Source: Sequoia sempervirens (Eukaryota > Streptophyta > Pinopsida > Cupressales > Cupressaceae). From it: 64,000 nucleotides of DNA. Numbering within the stretch: position 1 is the stretch's first letter; each line of letters starts with the position of its first letter. The translations under genes and the position numbers were made by a program. The stretch lies in the NCBI GenBank assembly GCA_007258455.2, contig VDFB02000003.1:45883889-45947888 (forward strand). The letters are read 5' to 3'. Shown piece after piece: positions 34,021-47,075 of the stretch. The notes beneath the pieces were generated by a model. That model was not told where the DNA came from. It was given only the letters and a program-made list of their open reading frames with translations, and did no database searches.

Positions 34021-34560
34021 GTTATTTGATTTCCATCCTTCTATTGTCAAGCTAACTTTAGAGAACTATTTGTATTGGAAAAGAGGGATAAATAATCATT
34101 GTCATGAGTGTGGTCTACTGTCCTATCTCCTTGGACTCGCTCCTTAGTCACATGACGAGGTACAAAAGAATAAATGATTTAACAAAATGGATAAAATATA
34201 TGGACTAATAGGTACTACATTTTTTGAGGGATTTTTTCATCACATAGAGCACTCTAAGTTCCCTTTCACTACTTGGACCATCATCCAACAATTATTTAGA
34301 GATATCTTCAACTAATAGTGATGTTTCCCTAGATAATATTGAGGCTCCCATTGCCCCAACTTGTGTGGACAAATCATCAAGGGATGATTATTTAACACAC
34401 ATTGATCCTCCATCTACTATTGCATCTACAATTGAGGATACTCCATCTCCTCCATCTACTATTGCATGTACAGTTGAGGGCACTCCTGCAGTACCTATTG
34501 ATACTTCTAAGTTGAGTGTTGCTTCTTCAAGAGCTTCCAGTGGTTCGGTACAATAGGTTA
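34021..34560 (+). pseudogene. Copia gag-like relic
   Basis: Reading 34045-34315 gives KLTLENYLYWKRGINNHC, GLLSYLLGLAP-stop-SHDEVQ, then a second stop, FNKMDKIYGLIGTTF and HIEHSKFPFTTWTIIQQLF. The order (Leu-x-x-x-Asn-Tyr-x-x-Trp, a Leu-rich stretch with Pro, then Trp-x-x-(I/L) and Leu-Phe) is that of the N-terminal capsid domain of plant copia gag proteins. A Ser/Thr/Pro-rich stretch (34365-34556) follows. Several TAG and TAA codons interrupt it. The assignment is by pattern only. Confidence 0.45.
34405..34500 (+). repeat. Short coding tandem duplication, about 48 bp
   Basis: PPSTIASTIEDTPS is followed by PPSTIACTVEGTPA. In DNA, CCATCTACTATTGCATCTAC and CCATCTACTATTGCATGTAC lie about 48 bp apart. 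Confidence 0.75.
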
Positions 34561-35569
34561 TTCATAATCTTCTAGATACAACTACTTAGGATGAGTACTT
34601 GGAAGATATTGTTGGTTTATTTTCTAAGTCCTATCTTGTAGATTTGGAGGAAACCATTGTTGAAATTCATCTCCTCTTTCATGATAGCTTCTATGGAGTT
34701 GATACTTATTCTTCAGATGATTTGAGGGCACATTCAAACCCTCATAAATTATTTATTTTCCTATATTTTTTATAGTGATAGTTTCTATACATACTTAGTT
34801 GTCATTCATGTTGACATCTTCTGAAGAAGTACCTGATTCTTATTGGTTCAATTGTCTCTCTAGTGTCAAGCACCATACATCCATGGTTAATGTACCTGAA
34901 TCTTCTATGATACCTAATCCATGTCAACATTTATCACATTTTTACATTGGAATAGATATCATTTAGCAACATTTGGAGGAGACATCTTCAAAGGAGGCAT
35001 CATACATCTTGAGTTTTATTTCCTCATATTCCTTTTAGGATTGGGAAGACAACTTACATACTTTTTTGGTTCTATTTATTTCTAAGGGAAGGAATGTTGT
35101 TCAACAATCTTGGATCATATTCATCATTCATTGTCAGCCATCTACCATCACTACATGAGATTCTACATTGGGATGGCTACATGGTCTCACTTCTTCTCTC
35201 TTAAGGGAAGGATTTTTTCCTCACATGGGGTTTTTTACTTCTCATCTTCTATAGAGAATATTTATTTACCTCATTTGGGGGGAGTTTTTTCCCACAAGTT
35301 TTTCTCCTCTTCTCTACGAGGTTGCATTGCACTTGGATACCTTATTAGGATTTGATGCTAGGACCCACTATTTTTCCTCACCTAAGCTATACATGAGTGG
35401 TGGTGTTGGTGAATAATCATGTTTAGGTTTCAGATTTCTTATGTGATAAGTTAGTAACAAAGGTAGTTAGAGAGGTAGGTAGAATGTTAAGAATATCTAA
35501 CAACTTTTCCCTCCAAATTGGGAATTTCATTGTCCAAATTTCCCTATATATGTACCTCAAATACTGATG
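34561..35569. other. No supported gene
   Basis: Plus-strand text contains scattered protein-like pieces (for example DEYLEDIVGLFSKSYLVDLE near 34590-34650) probably continuing the gag-like relic, with many stops. The 81-codon stretch at 35110-35355 is rich in Ser, Phe and His and has no motif. Confidence 0.4.
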
Positions 35570-36075
35570 TAAAATTATATTCTATTTTTGCCAAAAATTT
35601 GCATTTTTTTGTTGTTTCCATTTTGCTCAATTTCTTGGCTAATTTCTACAAAGATATGTAATTTTTATGAATTTTTTTAAATTTGATTATCATTAAACTA
35701 GTAAATGATGCTTCTTTGTCTATTCAGATTTGTGTAAAACCTTTAATTTGTCTAAGTCAAGTATGTGCATTTAGGTTCTTTTCTTGTCTACAAATTTGTC
35801 CTTCTCTAAAAGTCCTATAAAAATTATCTTATTTCTATTTTTGCCAAAAAATTGCATTTCCTTTGTTGTTTCCATTTTGCTCAATTTCCTGGCTAATTTC
35901 CACAAAGATGTGTAATGTTTATAAATATTTTTAAAGTTGATTGTCATTAGACTGGTAAATTATGCTTCTCTATCTATTCAGATATGTGAAACCTTTACTT
36001 TATCTAAGTCAAGTATGTGCTTTAGGTCCTTTTCCTATCTACACAGTTGTCCTCTAAAAGTCCTATAAAATGTAT
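35570..36075. repeat. Tandem duplication, period 253 bp
   Basis: The unit beginning TCTATTTTTGCCAAAAA at 35581 recurs at 35834. Both continue through GTTGTTTCCATTTTGCTCAA, GGCTAATTTC, CTATTCAGAT, CTAAGTCAAGTATGTGC and CTCTAAAAGTCCTATAAAA in the same order, with about 10% differences and a few small gaps. Confidence 0.9.
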
Positions 36076-36127
36076 CTCTTATCTCTATCGAACATAGTTT
36101 GTTAATGCAATTCAAAGATTCACCTTT

Positions 36128-36305
36128 TTTTTATTAAAAAAGTGGGGAAAGGGACCTAATCTCGAGAGTCACAAAAACATAACAAAAAAACTAGAAGCAA
36201 AGGCCATATCAACCCAAACCAACCACAAAATCTAGCACAAAGGCCAAGACAAACACCTAAAGCCTAAAGGAGGCATGCAAGCCAAAAGAAAAACCTAAAA
36301 TAAAA
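36128..36305 (-). mobile_element. Probable 3' end of a LINE (5'-truncated)
   Basis: On the minus strand, non-coding text ends TAGGTCCCTTTCCCCACTT, followed by TTTTAATAAAAAAAAGG, i.e. a polyadenylation signal merging into a short A tail. Plant L1-type LINEs often end with a similar pyrimidine-rich phrase before AATAAA and a poly(A). No coding part remains and no target duplication was seen. Confidence 0.4.
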
Positions 36306-36719
36306 TTTTATTAGAATGTTATTTATAGGTTTTAGTCCATCGCAAGTAAGAAGATGTCTTCCATCTATGTATACTAATCCATTATTCCATACTTATCTTC
36401 ATTTATTTATATAGTGATTTTTAGTAACATAACAAGTGGTATTAGAGAGTTTAGTAGTTGTTGTATTTTAAGATAAAGGGTGTATACTTGAGAAAGAACT
36501 CAAATTTCATGACCAGGGATGATTTTTTACTTATATATTTTTTTAATTGGATTCAACAAAATTAATCCTTAGGGAAATGACTAAGTAATTCAATTCTAGA
36601 GACTAAAAATGTCTCTAATTTTCTCACAAGCCTTGGAGATTATCTCATAAGAAATCACTAAACACAATCTTCTAGTTTATAGGATTTCAAATCATTTTAT
36701 GAATTCATTAGTACAATGG

Positions 36720-39700
36720 CTTACACTCCCAGAGTAAGAGGAACGTCATTGAATCTAAAACAACAATACTGTATATCAATAGGATAAATAATAAAGATTA
36801 AAAATCTCAATAAAAATGCAATCAATTTTTTTATCTCATGGACCATGTTGTTACTAGTAGATTTGTACATGTCATTCATACAAAGTTAGGTGCTAAGAAC
36901 CTCCTAACTCCTCACTATTCACACACCATTACACAAAAAACAATGGAAACTAGGTATTACAACTCCAATTGTAATCAATATTTTCTATACAAGGTATTCT
37001 TAGTTACATCAGATACTTTTTGTAAATTTGGTTATCTTTTATTTTCTTACATAAGTATGTATTCAATATAATTAGTTTGGTTTACCTACGTCTATCAACC
37101 ATGAAGACGTAATTATGCCCATCCCTAGAGGCACTAGATATCCACCATTTATGATTGACCACATATTGTTGATTGCCCATCTTTAGTTGAGATTGTATTA
37201 AGTATTAACATAAACTTATGGTTTGTTTTTGGTCAAACATTCCTTCTTGCAACTAATATACAAGAGTCATAGTGAACCTGTTGGATAGCCAATTCCTAAA
37301 TCCATCCCTCATCTCTCCATCTCTTATCTCATAGTTGTCAATTATTACTACACTCATCATTTGGAGATGGCCATTGATACATATTAATAGTCAAATAGGC
37401 AATTCCCATTGTATTTGACATTTTTACTTATAAACATGTATGATTTCTTCATTCTCAACTTATTTCTCTCATATTCACATTATTATAAATAGGTACATAC
37501 CTAATGTGCATTTGTAATGGTGAAAATCACATAAGCCATACTTTTCCCATTCATTTTTTGACACAATTTGATCATTTATCCTTTATGTAATGACTAGTGT
37601 ACAAGTGGTATATTCTAGTGTGAAATTTTCCAAATAAGCTAAACCTAAACTAGTCTAATTTGTAAGCATTCTTAAAGACTAGTCTTGACCTTTAGTTCAT
37701 TCATTCCCTATACTAGGGTCATTTTTATAGTTGCAGAACTGGTCTAGGTTAGATCAATGTGGAAGCAACCCCGAGAATTGCAAATTTCAAATACAAGATT
37801 GGCCCATTTTATCTCCCTCCAACTAGGTATTATGAACCAACTAAACTGTGAAAATCATTAACCTATTTTTTAGGGTGTTGTATATAAGGAGTAACTCTAA
37901 TTCATTGTCATATTTTGAGAATTGTCATTGAGAGATCTTACCCACATTTCACCATCATAAATAGAGTAAACAAATTGTGATCATTGCATCTTTTATTTAC
38001 ATATCTTATGAATAAAAATGCATGGTTGTTTGGTGTCTTCAATCCTTATTTTACAACTATTGAAATGGATTGTCTAGGGTTTTAATAAAAGGATAATTCT
38101 CTTGCTTAGTAAAGTCCCCAAAGGTATTAATAAACACCACTAATTAGCTACTATAGATCACAAATACCAAGCAAGCAATTTCTTGGTATTTAAATCTTTA
38201 ATTTTCATATCTACAAGTAGGTTCAAAATTGCACTCATGAAAACGAATTAAAATGATAGATTAAAAAAATTCCTAATTAAAAATTCTCATTTAATATCAC
38301 AAAAATCTTGACCAATCCGACAACTCACTTAACAATATTTACCATAATATATCTTTATCAAATTTTCAAATAAACATTATTATTTTATTTATTCGATCTT
38401 ATCCCAATTCATTTCTCATTAAATGCTTACATTTATTATTGATTAACCATAAATGTTTAGAAAGGAATCATTTATTTGTTTTTATTGTTAAAAACAAAAA
38501 TTATGAATCGTCTACCTTAAAAATCCTATCAAATCATGTGGGGTATGAAAGCAAAAGAATTTAATAAAGTACAAGATGGAGAGTTTATGGGCCCATGTTT
38601 GGACTTCAATTAAAAATGGTGAGAGATTCGTTTTGTGCTTTTGTGATTGGTGTCGCCCACATAATGTCCTTTTGTCAAAAAGCAAACAAACTATAATTTA
38701 TATACAATTTAAATATTCATGATATGACAAAAATAATTTTGTCTTACAGAAGCCCAAACAGATGAAGTGTCACTGAATGGATGAAAGCATAGCATGCGTA
38801 AGCATTAATGATTGAAGAGGGGGAAAAAAAGAAGGGAATGTTTTTTTTGGATTTATGTGACACGATATTTTATATGTAGTGGTTTGCAAGAATTTACTTT
38901 TTTTAAGTGCGAGTGGTCTATTTAAGATTCATTGTATTTAGGTGTTTGCATAAATCGAGAGTTTCGAGAAAGTCACCAAACCTACTTAATATTGAAAAAT
39001 AAATTATAAGCATATGAATAATGATTTTAATACTTTTGTAAATATATATTTACATAATTAACGATGCATAAGATTTTAAATAGTATGTTAGAAAAATGGT
39101 CTTACTGAAATTGTGTTCATAAGGATTGATTTGAAACATTATAAAATCTTAGATATATGTTAAATGTCAAAAAATGATATTGGTTTGTTGATGTTATGTA
39201 ACTTAATTAAAAATAGGAGTGAAAATAGTACTAAATAAATTTTATAAACACAATCCTAATAATAAAAATTGTACTTATAGAGGATAAAAGTATACATATT
39301 TTGTTTTTATGAACCTTCACTTTATGCTTATTTACATAGATGTTGTAGACACGTAATTATTGTCCTCAATTTGATTTATTTGATGATCTAATTAACTTAG
39401 TCCTAAACCCCTTCAAACCTATTATCACTAAGTGGAAGCTTGAGTCACATGTTGATTTAATAATGCATGGAAAAGACTATACTCTAATCTTCAAACACAA
39501 AGAAAAATAGATTAGATACTTTTAGATAATATTCTCAACATGTATATGTGCATCCCTTAGCATTATATATGGTACCATTTTCCCTCCAAGCCACTTGGAA
39601 GGATTTTATTAGACACAAATTGCTAATTTAGGTCACATCTTTATAATCAAACCAATTCATCGCGCCATGAAATTTTGCATGAATGTATCCCTTAAATAAA

Positions 39701-40470
39701 TCTTTCTAAAATATAGATTAATATATTTATTTTAGTATTATATGTATCTTCTACTTTCCGATCAAAATAGGTTTATTACAAAAATAACAATCATTGCTTG
39801 ACACATGTGAAAATAGAAAATAATAAAAAATGATTTAAAAAATAAGACCTCATTCATATTAATGTCCTTTAAAAACATAGATATACAAAAAAGAGTTGTG
39901 TTATGAAGAAATATGTGCCTAAATTAATGTATGTTCTTAGTTAAAACTAATAAAATCTACAAGAAAAATAAAAGGATATGTGTACTCTAGATATTAGTGT
40001 TAATAATTTAATTTTAAGAAATTATAAAAAATATTTTATTTCTAGCTACTAGAATATGTAAAATATAGAACAATCCAAAAATGAATGCAAAGAATAAAGA
40101 TAGTAAAATTGTTAATACATATGATCATAAAATCAAAGTAGCATGATATATTTAGTTTTTAAAATATGAGAGATGCAAAAAAATCGTAAGAGACAATATA
40201 TGTACAATAAATAAAATAGCATAAAGAAAACTCACAATAACATGGATGAAAACATGATATGGGAGTTGATACATATATAGGAAACAGAGTAGACAAAATA
40301 AATCAATGAGCAAAGTAACTTCAACTACCCCAAAATATGTGAGATTTACACTCGTGAAATATGGCATCTACCTTTACAATGACCCACACACTACAAATAG
40401 GAAAGTTAAATTAAATGTGTACGAAAATGCATAAGATCTAACTAAAGAAAATAGAAAATTTGCACTAACA
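36720..40470. other. Non-coding left part of duplicated block, copy 2
   Basis: It matches 3932-7638 and likewise has no convincing gene. Next to its right end the minus strand reads TTAAGGAGGGTGTTAGTGC, i.e. a polypurine-like run followed by TGTTAG. This is the expected layout for the 3' LTR start of the copia relic, so part of this region may be a long, decayed LTR. Confidence 0.5.
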
Positions 40471-43400
40471 CCCTCCTTAAACACAAATATGGATCCCAAC
40501 AAATTAACCATGATGAGGCACCCATGTACAAAGAGATCCTTCCAAATAGAAGAAGCCACAAAAAAGAGAGATGTAAGCCCCTCAAATAACGAGAGAAAAT
40601 ACCCCCAGGTAGAGAGAGAAATGAAGGACTAAAAATCTCTCAAATAAAGATCCTCTTGTACCCCTAACAAAGCCCATAGATTATGAAATGTGTTTTCTAT
40701 TGTGAAGATGTTAGAAATATACTTTGAAGTCAATTAATATCAAAGATCAATTACTTGTCCATTCATAAGCTCTCAAATGTAGTGCATGTGAACCTTGATG
40801 TGCTTGGTCCACTAATGGTGCATTAGATTATGTGAAATCTACATGGTACTCTATTTGTCAAAAAAATAACAAATGGTCATACAAGTTGGATGTCAAAATC
40901 AATGATGATGTGCAAAAGCTAAATAGCCTCAGTGATGGCATTAATATGCCCTTAATACTCAGCTTCAATGGAAGAAAAAGTAATTAAAAAATTCTTCTTG
41001 CTCAACCAACATATAGGACCTAAAACAATTGAGAAATTGTAATTGAAATTGAACTTACAATATTGAGAATCACCTACCCAATTTGAATTTGCATACCTTA
41101 CCTAGTCAATATCAATATGTATTGCATAGTGAATCCTAAAATTATGAGTACCCTAAACGTAATAGAGTGTCAATTTGGTTTCTTACCAGTGCATCTCATA
41201 GGGCTTTTGCATAATTGAGAGACCATTCCTATAGCATATGAAATATGAAGCCTCATGTGAGTTAGATAAATGAGGATGTCAACAAGCTATCAATACAAGG
41301 TACCATCAACCAAAGGTGAAGATCACTAAGCCTTAAGTTTGAATCAACAAAGAAAGTGAGCCAAAGTAGACTTGTACTTAGCCAATTGAATCATAAGAGA
41401 AAATCAAAATCATAATGGGATTATCTAATGGTAATCCTAAAAGTATATTGAGACATATCAATCCTAAGAAAATAATGCAACAAGCCCAAGTTAGTAATAA
41501 AAGTCTATCATGAAGGGAAATTTTCACTACAACAATGGATGAAGTAAGTTGCTATGATCAATAGGTCAATGACATATAAACTAGAATTATGAGGGAATTA
41601 TCCTACTATAGAATATATATGTTCATGTCTAAATGGCACTAAGAAAATTTATTATGAGAAGGAAGAAATCCATATTGGTATATCATACTTGAGGGGTTTT
41701 TTAGGCCATCGATACATTTCCTAAGTCTATATACCAAAGAAGAGTCTTGTACAAAACCCTATGGTTTCTCCATACATATATCCTCCTCAAGATAGATCTA
41801 TGAAGAAATGAACATCTTAGTGTCCATCTAGGAAACATCCCAATAATGTGCTACAACAATAGGAAGTGTGAGTCAAATATAGTTCATCTTTGTGAATAGT
41901 ACAAAGGTCTTGGAGTAATCAATTTCAGGAACCTAGGAATATCCCTTTACTACCAATCATTCCTTGAAATCATCCACTAACTAATATAATATAATTTTTT
42001 TCCAATATATCCAATTGCATTAAACAAGTTTCCTTCCCTTAGGAAGAGGGACAAGGTCCTAAGTTTGGTTCCTAACCAAGGAGCTATGCTCCTCCTATAG
42101 GATACACCCTACTCAAGAATACCAAATTCCTCATAGGAAGACTATGGGTTAGATTTGAAATTAATAAAAGAGTGTGGAAGTCCCTATAAAAATGAAAATG
42201 TCCACCTAGTTTATGATGGATTTCCAACCCAATTTAAACTATAGCCTACAAGACATGTCAAGAACAAAATGGACATGAAGCTAGAGAATCTAGAGGAGAT
42301 TCCTTAACCTCTAAATGATGACTCAAAGAGGGGGGAGGTGAATCATCAATGTTTCTCTTAGAAATTGAAATGGAGGAAGAAGAATCATCATCATAAAAAT
42401 CTACTTAAGTGGATCTAAACCCAAAACTCTCATCTTACCCATTGACTCCAATGTGAACATAAAAGGACAAGAAATGTCAAGAGTGGAACTCAAAGAGCCC
42501 TCCACAAAGAAAACACTCTTCAAAATGAAAAAAAAATGTGGTAGGATAGAGGACTTAATAACACTTAAAACTATCTAGATAACCTGAAAAATGTAAGGCT
42601 TACTCTATAGATCCATAGTCTTATGTTTTTTGTAAGAATGTAGCCCCATGTGAGAGAACCAAAAATTTATAATTTCTTAACAATGGGCTTCTAATTGACT
42701 CAAAATTTTAAATGAGTGTCCCTTCAATTCTCAATGAGGAACATGATTTTGGATATAACATGCATAGTTATTGGCCTCCACCCAATTTTGAGGTGTATGA
42801 GATCTAGAGTGTATCATACAATTCATTATTTCCTTCAAAAAAACTATACTTGCATTTTGGCATGTCATTTTTTTAATGATTGTATGAACATGTACACTAA
42901 AAATTATCCCCTTTAAAGTGAAAAATTACTTAAAATTATGGTTAACATACTCATCACTATTATCCATGAAAAAATCCCTAATTTGCTCCCTTGATTTTTT
43001 CTCTAAAATTTTGTTGGTCCTAAAAAAACTCAAAGACCTCAAACTTTTGTTAGAGAATACACACAAGTATACTTGGAAAATTCATCAATGAATTTTAAAA
43101 CATGTCTATCCATACTGAGGGAATGATGTAGAAATGGTCTAGGCAAGTCATAGTGAGATAACTCTAGAATATGTGAAGCTCTGCATGCCTTTCCTTTGTC
43201 AAAATTCTCTTTGTGATGCTTATAAAGGATGTAGCCCAAGAAAATACCATTAAAAATTCAAATAAAAGGTAATCATATAAACATGTACTATTATCTAAGC
43301 TATTGCAAGCAACGATTGTTAATATGGTCAAAATCACTCATGTCATAACTTAATTTTTCATCTAAATGAGTGAGTAGAATAGTTGAAGGAGAATTGCAAA

Positions 43401-43690
43401 CAAAGTGAGAGAATATATAACCATGACTAATTATTTTATATCCTCGATATAATTATAGAGTCATTATGCACATCACTAATAACCATTGAATTGGGAGTGA
43501 ACTCAAACCACTTTCTTAAACTTATGTGAGTGATCTAATAAACTAATAGGAGATTAGTTGGAAATAAGGGGATACCAAATATCCTAAAGTTTTATGTCAC
43601 CCATGTTAATAGACTCTCTCCTACACACCTCAAGAGGTGTGTCATCACCCATCAAAATATTTGTCATAGTACAAGTCTCTAAATATGTAA
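40471..43690 (-). pseudogene. Decayed Ty1/copia polyprotein, minus strand (copy 2)
   Basis: It has the same order of remnants as copy 1. The integrase piece at 43239-43039 is still open for 66 codons and reads GKACRASHILELSHYDLPRP then FIDEFSKYTCVYSLTKV, matching the copia integrase core around its first Asp and the following strand. The RNase H piece at about 40985-40915 reads SSIEAEY, stop, GHINAITEAI (usual form STEAEYRALANAVKEAIWL). The RT is represented by scattered fragments around 41700-41850. There are stops and frameshifts throughout. Comparing the two copies would help reconstruct which changes preceded the duplication. Confidence 0.75.
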
Positions 43691-43714
43691 AGACACATCA
43701 AGATGCATTTTTTA

Positions 43715-44054
43715 GTGTGAAAAGATTTATTGCTAATATAGTTAGATTTTAGCCTATTTAAGAGATTTATATTCACACTACACTTAATCTGACTTGGGAG
43801 ACATATCAATTTTTATCTCACCTCATGTGGACTCACCATGTGTCTCTATAGTTGTCCATAAAGTCCTAAATGTGTTTCATTTTTGGAGGGGTAGTTAGAG
43901 TTTCACTCCTACCTTCTCACCTCTTCATATTTTCCTCTATATGCAAGACTGTTTTGTACATTTTACATGCTTTTTATGATAGTTTCTTCATTTTTCATAT
44001 TGTTTATTTTTTGAATTTTTTTTGATATTGCAAGGGATCTTGCCTACTCCAACA
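43715..44054 (+). repeat. LTR-like segment at right end of block, copy 2
   Basis: A 340-bp segment beginning TGTGAAAAG and ending CTCCAACA, with TATA-like CTCTATATGC at about 43930, followed by AGGTATCCTATTTTAAGAGG. It is homologous to 10887-11214. It has TG...CA ends and a PBS-like GGTATC in plus orientation. Confidence 0.4.
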
Positions 44055-44079
44055 AGGTATCCTATTTTAAGAGGGGAAT

Positions 44080-47075
44080 GGGGGGAGGTGCCACCCACAA
44101 CCCCTTTTTTGGGAGTTGTATGAAACCCCTCCCCCACTCAACATATTATTTTATTTTTAATTGTGAAAAACAAAACATTTTTTAAAGTTTTTTTAATAGA
44201 ACATAAGGACCCAACTCCACCTAGGCACCACCTTAGCTGGTGGAGCCAGTCAATAGCCACCAAGGAGAAATACCCCTCACCATTAAGTAGTTAATTTTTT
44301 TGGTACAACCTTGGAGACCTATATTTTATAAATTCAAACACGCTTTCTAATGTAATTATTTTTATTCAGGGTATATTTTGTGCTTTATTTGGTGGTGTAA
44401 TATATTTTCTAATTTGATGTATGATTTTTTTTAAATTAGAGATTCTTAAAGGCCACCATGCATATTTCCCATTTTTAGAACTTTAGAGGGATCATTTGGG
44501 CATGTATGGAATCCTTTTTGGGCTTGTTTTTCTTTAACCTACCTATTTGTTCTAGCAATATGTAGTGGTTTAGTTAATTTTTCTCGTATTCTAAAAATAT
44601 GTTTTCTAAATATATATCATTTGAGTTTTTTTACATCAAATCCACTTTGTGGAAATTGTAAATGCACTAACATGAAGTGTAAAATCACTATAAAAATTTT
44701 TGGGGGGTCATATCTTGAATAATGGGGGTTTTCTTTATGTTTTTGTTATTTTTTGAGGTTATTTGTTCACACCATGATATGTAATATAATTATCCTTTTG
44801 AGGATAATTCTAACAATTCCAAGAACATATATTTGTAAATGAACTCATATAAACTGCCTCAAACTGATTTTTTCCTTTTGAGGAAACTTGTAAGAATTCT
44901 AAGAACATATATCCATAAATGCACTCATATAAAGTGCCACAAATTAATTTTGTTTTCCTTAGAGGGGAATTGTGCATATCTATTGTCTCTTTTATACTTT
45001 CTGTAAGTTATAAAGTGTCATAAGGGTTGCGTAATACCTTATTTTTTACCATCACACCTTTGTCAAGTGAGTGTCCCTCTACGATAATGTTGATCCCTAA
45101 AAACTACACTTCATGGAATAGCCTTATGGGAAGTTCTACAAATGGGGGACTATGATGCACTCTATAGAACAACCTCTAGGATTTTAGAAGTTGGCTCTTT
45201 GTTCTATTTGAGGGAGGAAAAGGGGAAGAAGAAATAAAACATAATAAAATCTAATCTAATGCAATATGCCAAAGCTTTTATAATATTTCAAATCCCATTC
45301 AAATAACCAAAAGCACAAAACTCCTAAGAAACGAGTACATAGTGTTGTAGAATCTTCATTGTTGAAAAGAGAATGAAATGCTTAAGGCATAGTAGGAATA
45401 GAGCATAACATTCAGATATTTTCGTGAGAAGCACCCAATGAGGCTCACTAGAGTGTGATGCACCTTGATTATTCTACTAAAACCTTCAATCCCTTGTAAA
45501 TATTTCTCACCAACAAGCATAATATGATAGCTAACCATTAATCATTGCAGAAAATGAAAGAGTACAATACATGATTGAATAATCTACAATATTATGCTAG
45601 AAATCATAAAAGCTAAAACTCATGTAGCAATCAGTCATCGATATTATATCCATTCCTAAATGACATAGAGCATTGAAGCTAGCATAAATAGAAATAAAAC
45701 ACATAGTAAAGGCGAACCAGGAATAATCTGATATATTTGGCTTTTTATTGATTGATTTAAAAGACACAAAATGCTAAGGTCTAGGGACTGACTTGTCCTT
45801 CCAACTGATATTCTCTAAGTACTCTTTTTACAAATATGGTGAACAACCCTTTTTTTTAATCTAAAGCACAAAGCACCCATAAGATTATATAAAGAAAACT
45901 CTTCAAGCAAAGAACACAACTAAAAAGATTCCCTCAACTCACTACATGTGGATCATCATCATGGGGATCTTTGCAATCATTTATCTTACAAACATCATAC
46001 TCTTGATCGCACAACTATTCTGACACCTAGATAATCTATCATTTTTGTTGTAACTACCTAGATGAGTGGGCTTTAAGTGGCAATGGCATTCGCATCCTCA
46101 AGCTCCAAAATTTTGTGCCTTTTAATGCTCCTTTGTTGCTGAGATAACCAATTGTACACTTTTAACACCCTTTCGAGCCCAAAATATGCTTGGGATTCTA
46201 CTCAGTTGACAAGTGATACCTTCTGACAACAGTCGAACTTCTTTTCGATTTTCTCTTTAATAGCTCTACATCCTAGACATGTGGCATGTAGGAGGAGTTT
46301 TCTAAGGCCTTCCCTTCACTGGCCTTCAAGAATTTTCATGGTGTCAACACATGGCCCCCATCGCTTTCAAACACCTTAGAGAATAAAAGCTTTAATAAAG
46401 ACCGTGCGAAGCCACTACATGGTGCCTTCATGCACATTTGCAAGAATAAAAGGCCACGGTCTTGCTAGAAATTGTATCATGCTAACACGTGGCACCCTCC
46501 AAGAGTCAATAAGCAAATAATTTTTAGTATGTGGGCCACTTAGAATTATACAAGAACCAAAAGAAAAGATTGTGGAGCGTCCCAAAATATGAATAAATTG
46601 CAATGAAAGAGCTTGGCCTCGAGCTGCAGGAGATTAAATATATAGTCTTGGTGACTTCTTGGGGGCCTTCACGTGCGAAGGCATGAACCCAAAAGCTCTA
46701 GTTTTGTATCAAAAAATTGAAAGGAAAAAAAGAAAAACACACAACCTCATAGCTTAGGGAGCATGGATTGCAGAGGTGCCCAATATGCCTTCGAGGGTTG
46801 CACCTATTCTTGTAAATCCTCAAACACCTAATCCAAATCAATTATCTCTTTAGAATAGATATCACTCAATACTGTTATTGCATACTTCATGTGAAAATTG
46901 AGTTGCACTAGAGGATGCAAAATCTTCTCAATTTTTGAGGTACTCAACATTGAATTTAGGGCCTGGAAGACTGATTGATCTTGTTTTCTATTCTCCAACA
47001 ACGCTTGATTTGATCCTCGGTCAAAATTATTTCATCCAACGTAAAAGGGGATGGAAGTCCCAATTGGACTAACCC
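44080..47075. other. Non-coding DNA with one small tandem duplication
   Basis: No gene is supported. At 44799-44960 a unit of about 80 bp is duplicated: AAGAACATATATTTGTAAAT and ACTCATATAAACTGCC recur as AAGAACATATATCCATAAAT and ACTCATATAAAGTGCC. The 46100-46700 part is richer in C and G. Its minus-strand open stretches (for example 46415-46603) show no motif. Confidence 0.5.

Larger units (their letters stand above)
36720..44079. repeat. Duplicated block, copy 2 (partner 3932-11251)
   Basis: This is the second copy of the 7.3-kb block, in the same orientation. The left border is abrupt: sequence before 36718 is unrelated to copy 1. The right border lies just after GGGGGGAGGT at about 44079, beyond which the copies have nothing in common. 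Relative to copy 1 it has a deletion of about 100 bp near 37505 and about 280 extra bases near 39905-40185. No target duplication was found at its ends. Confidence 0.85.
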
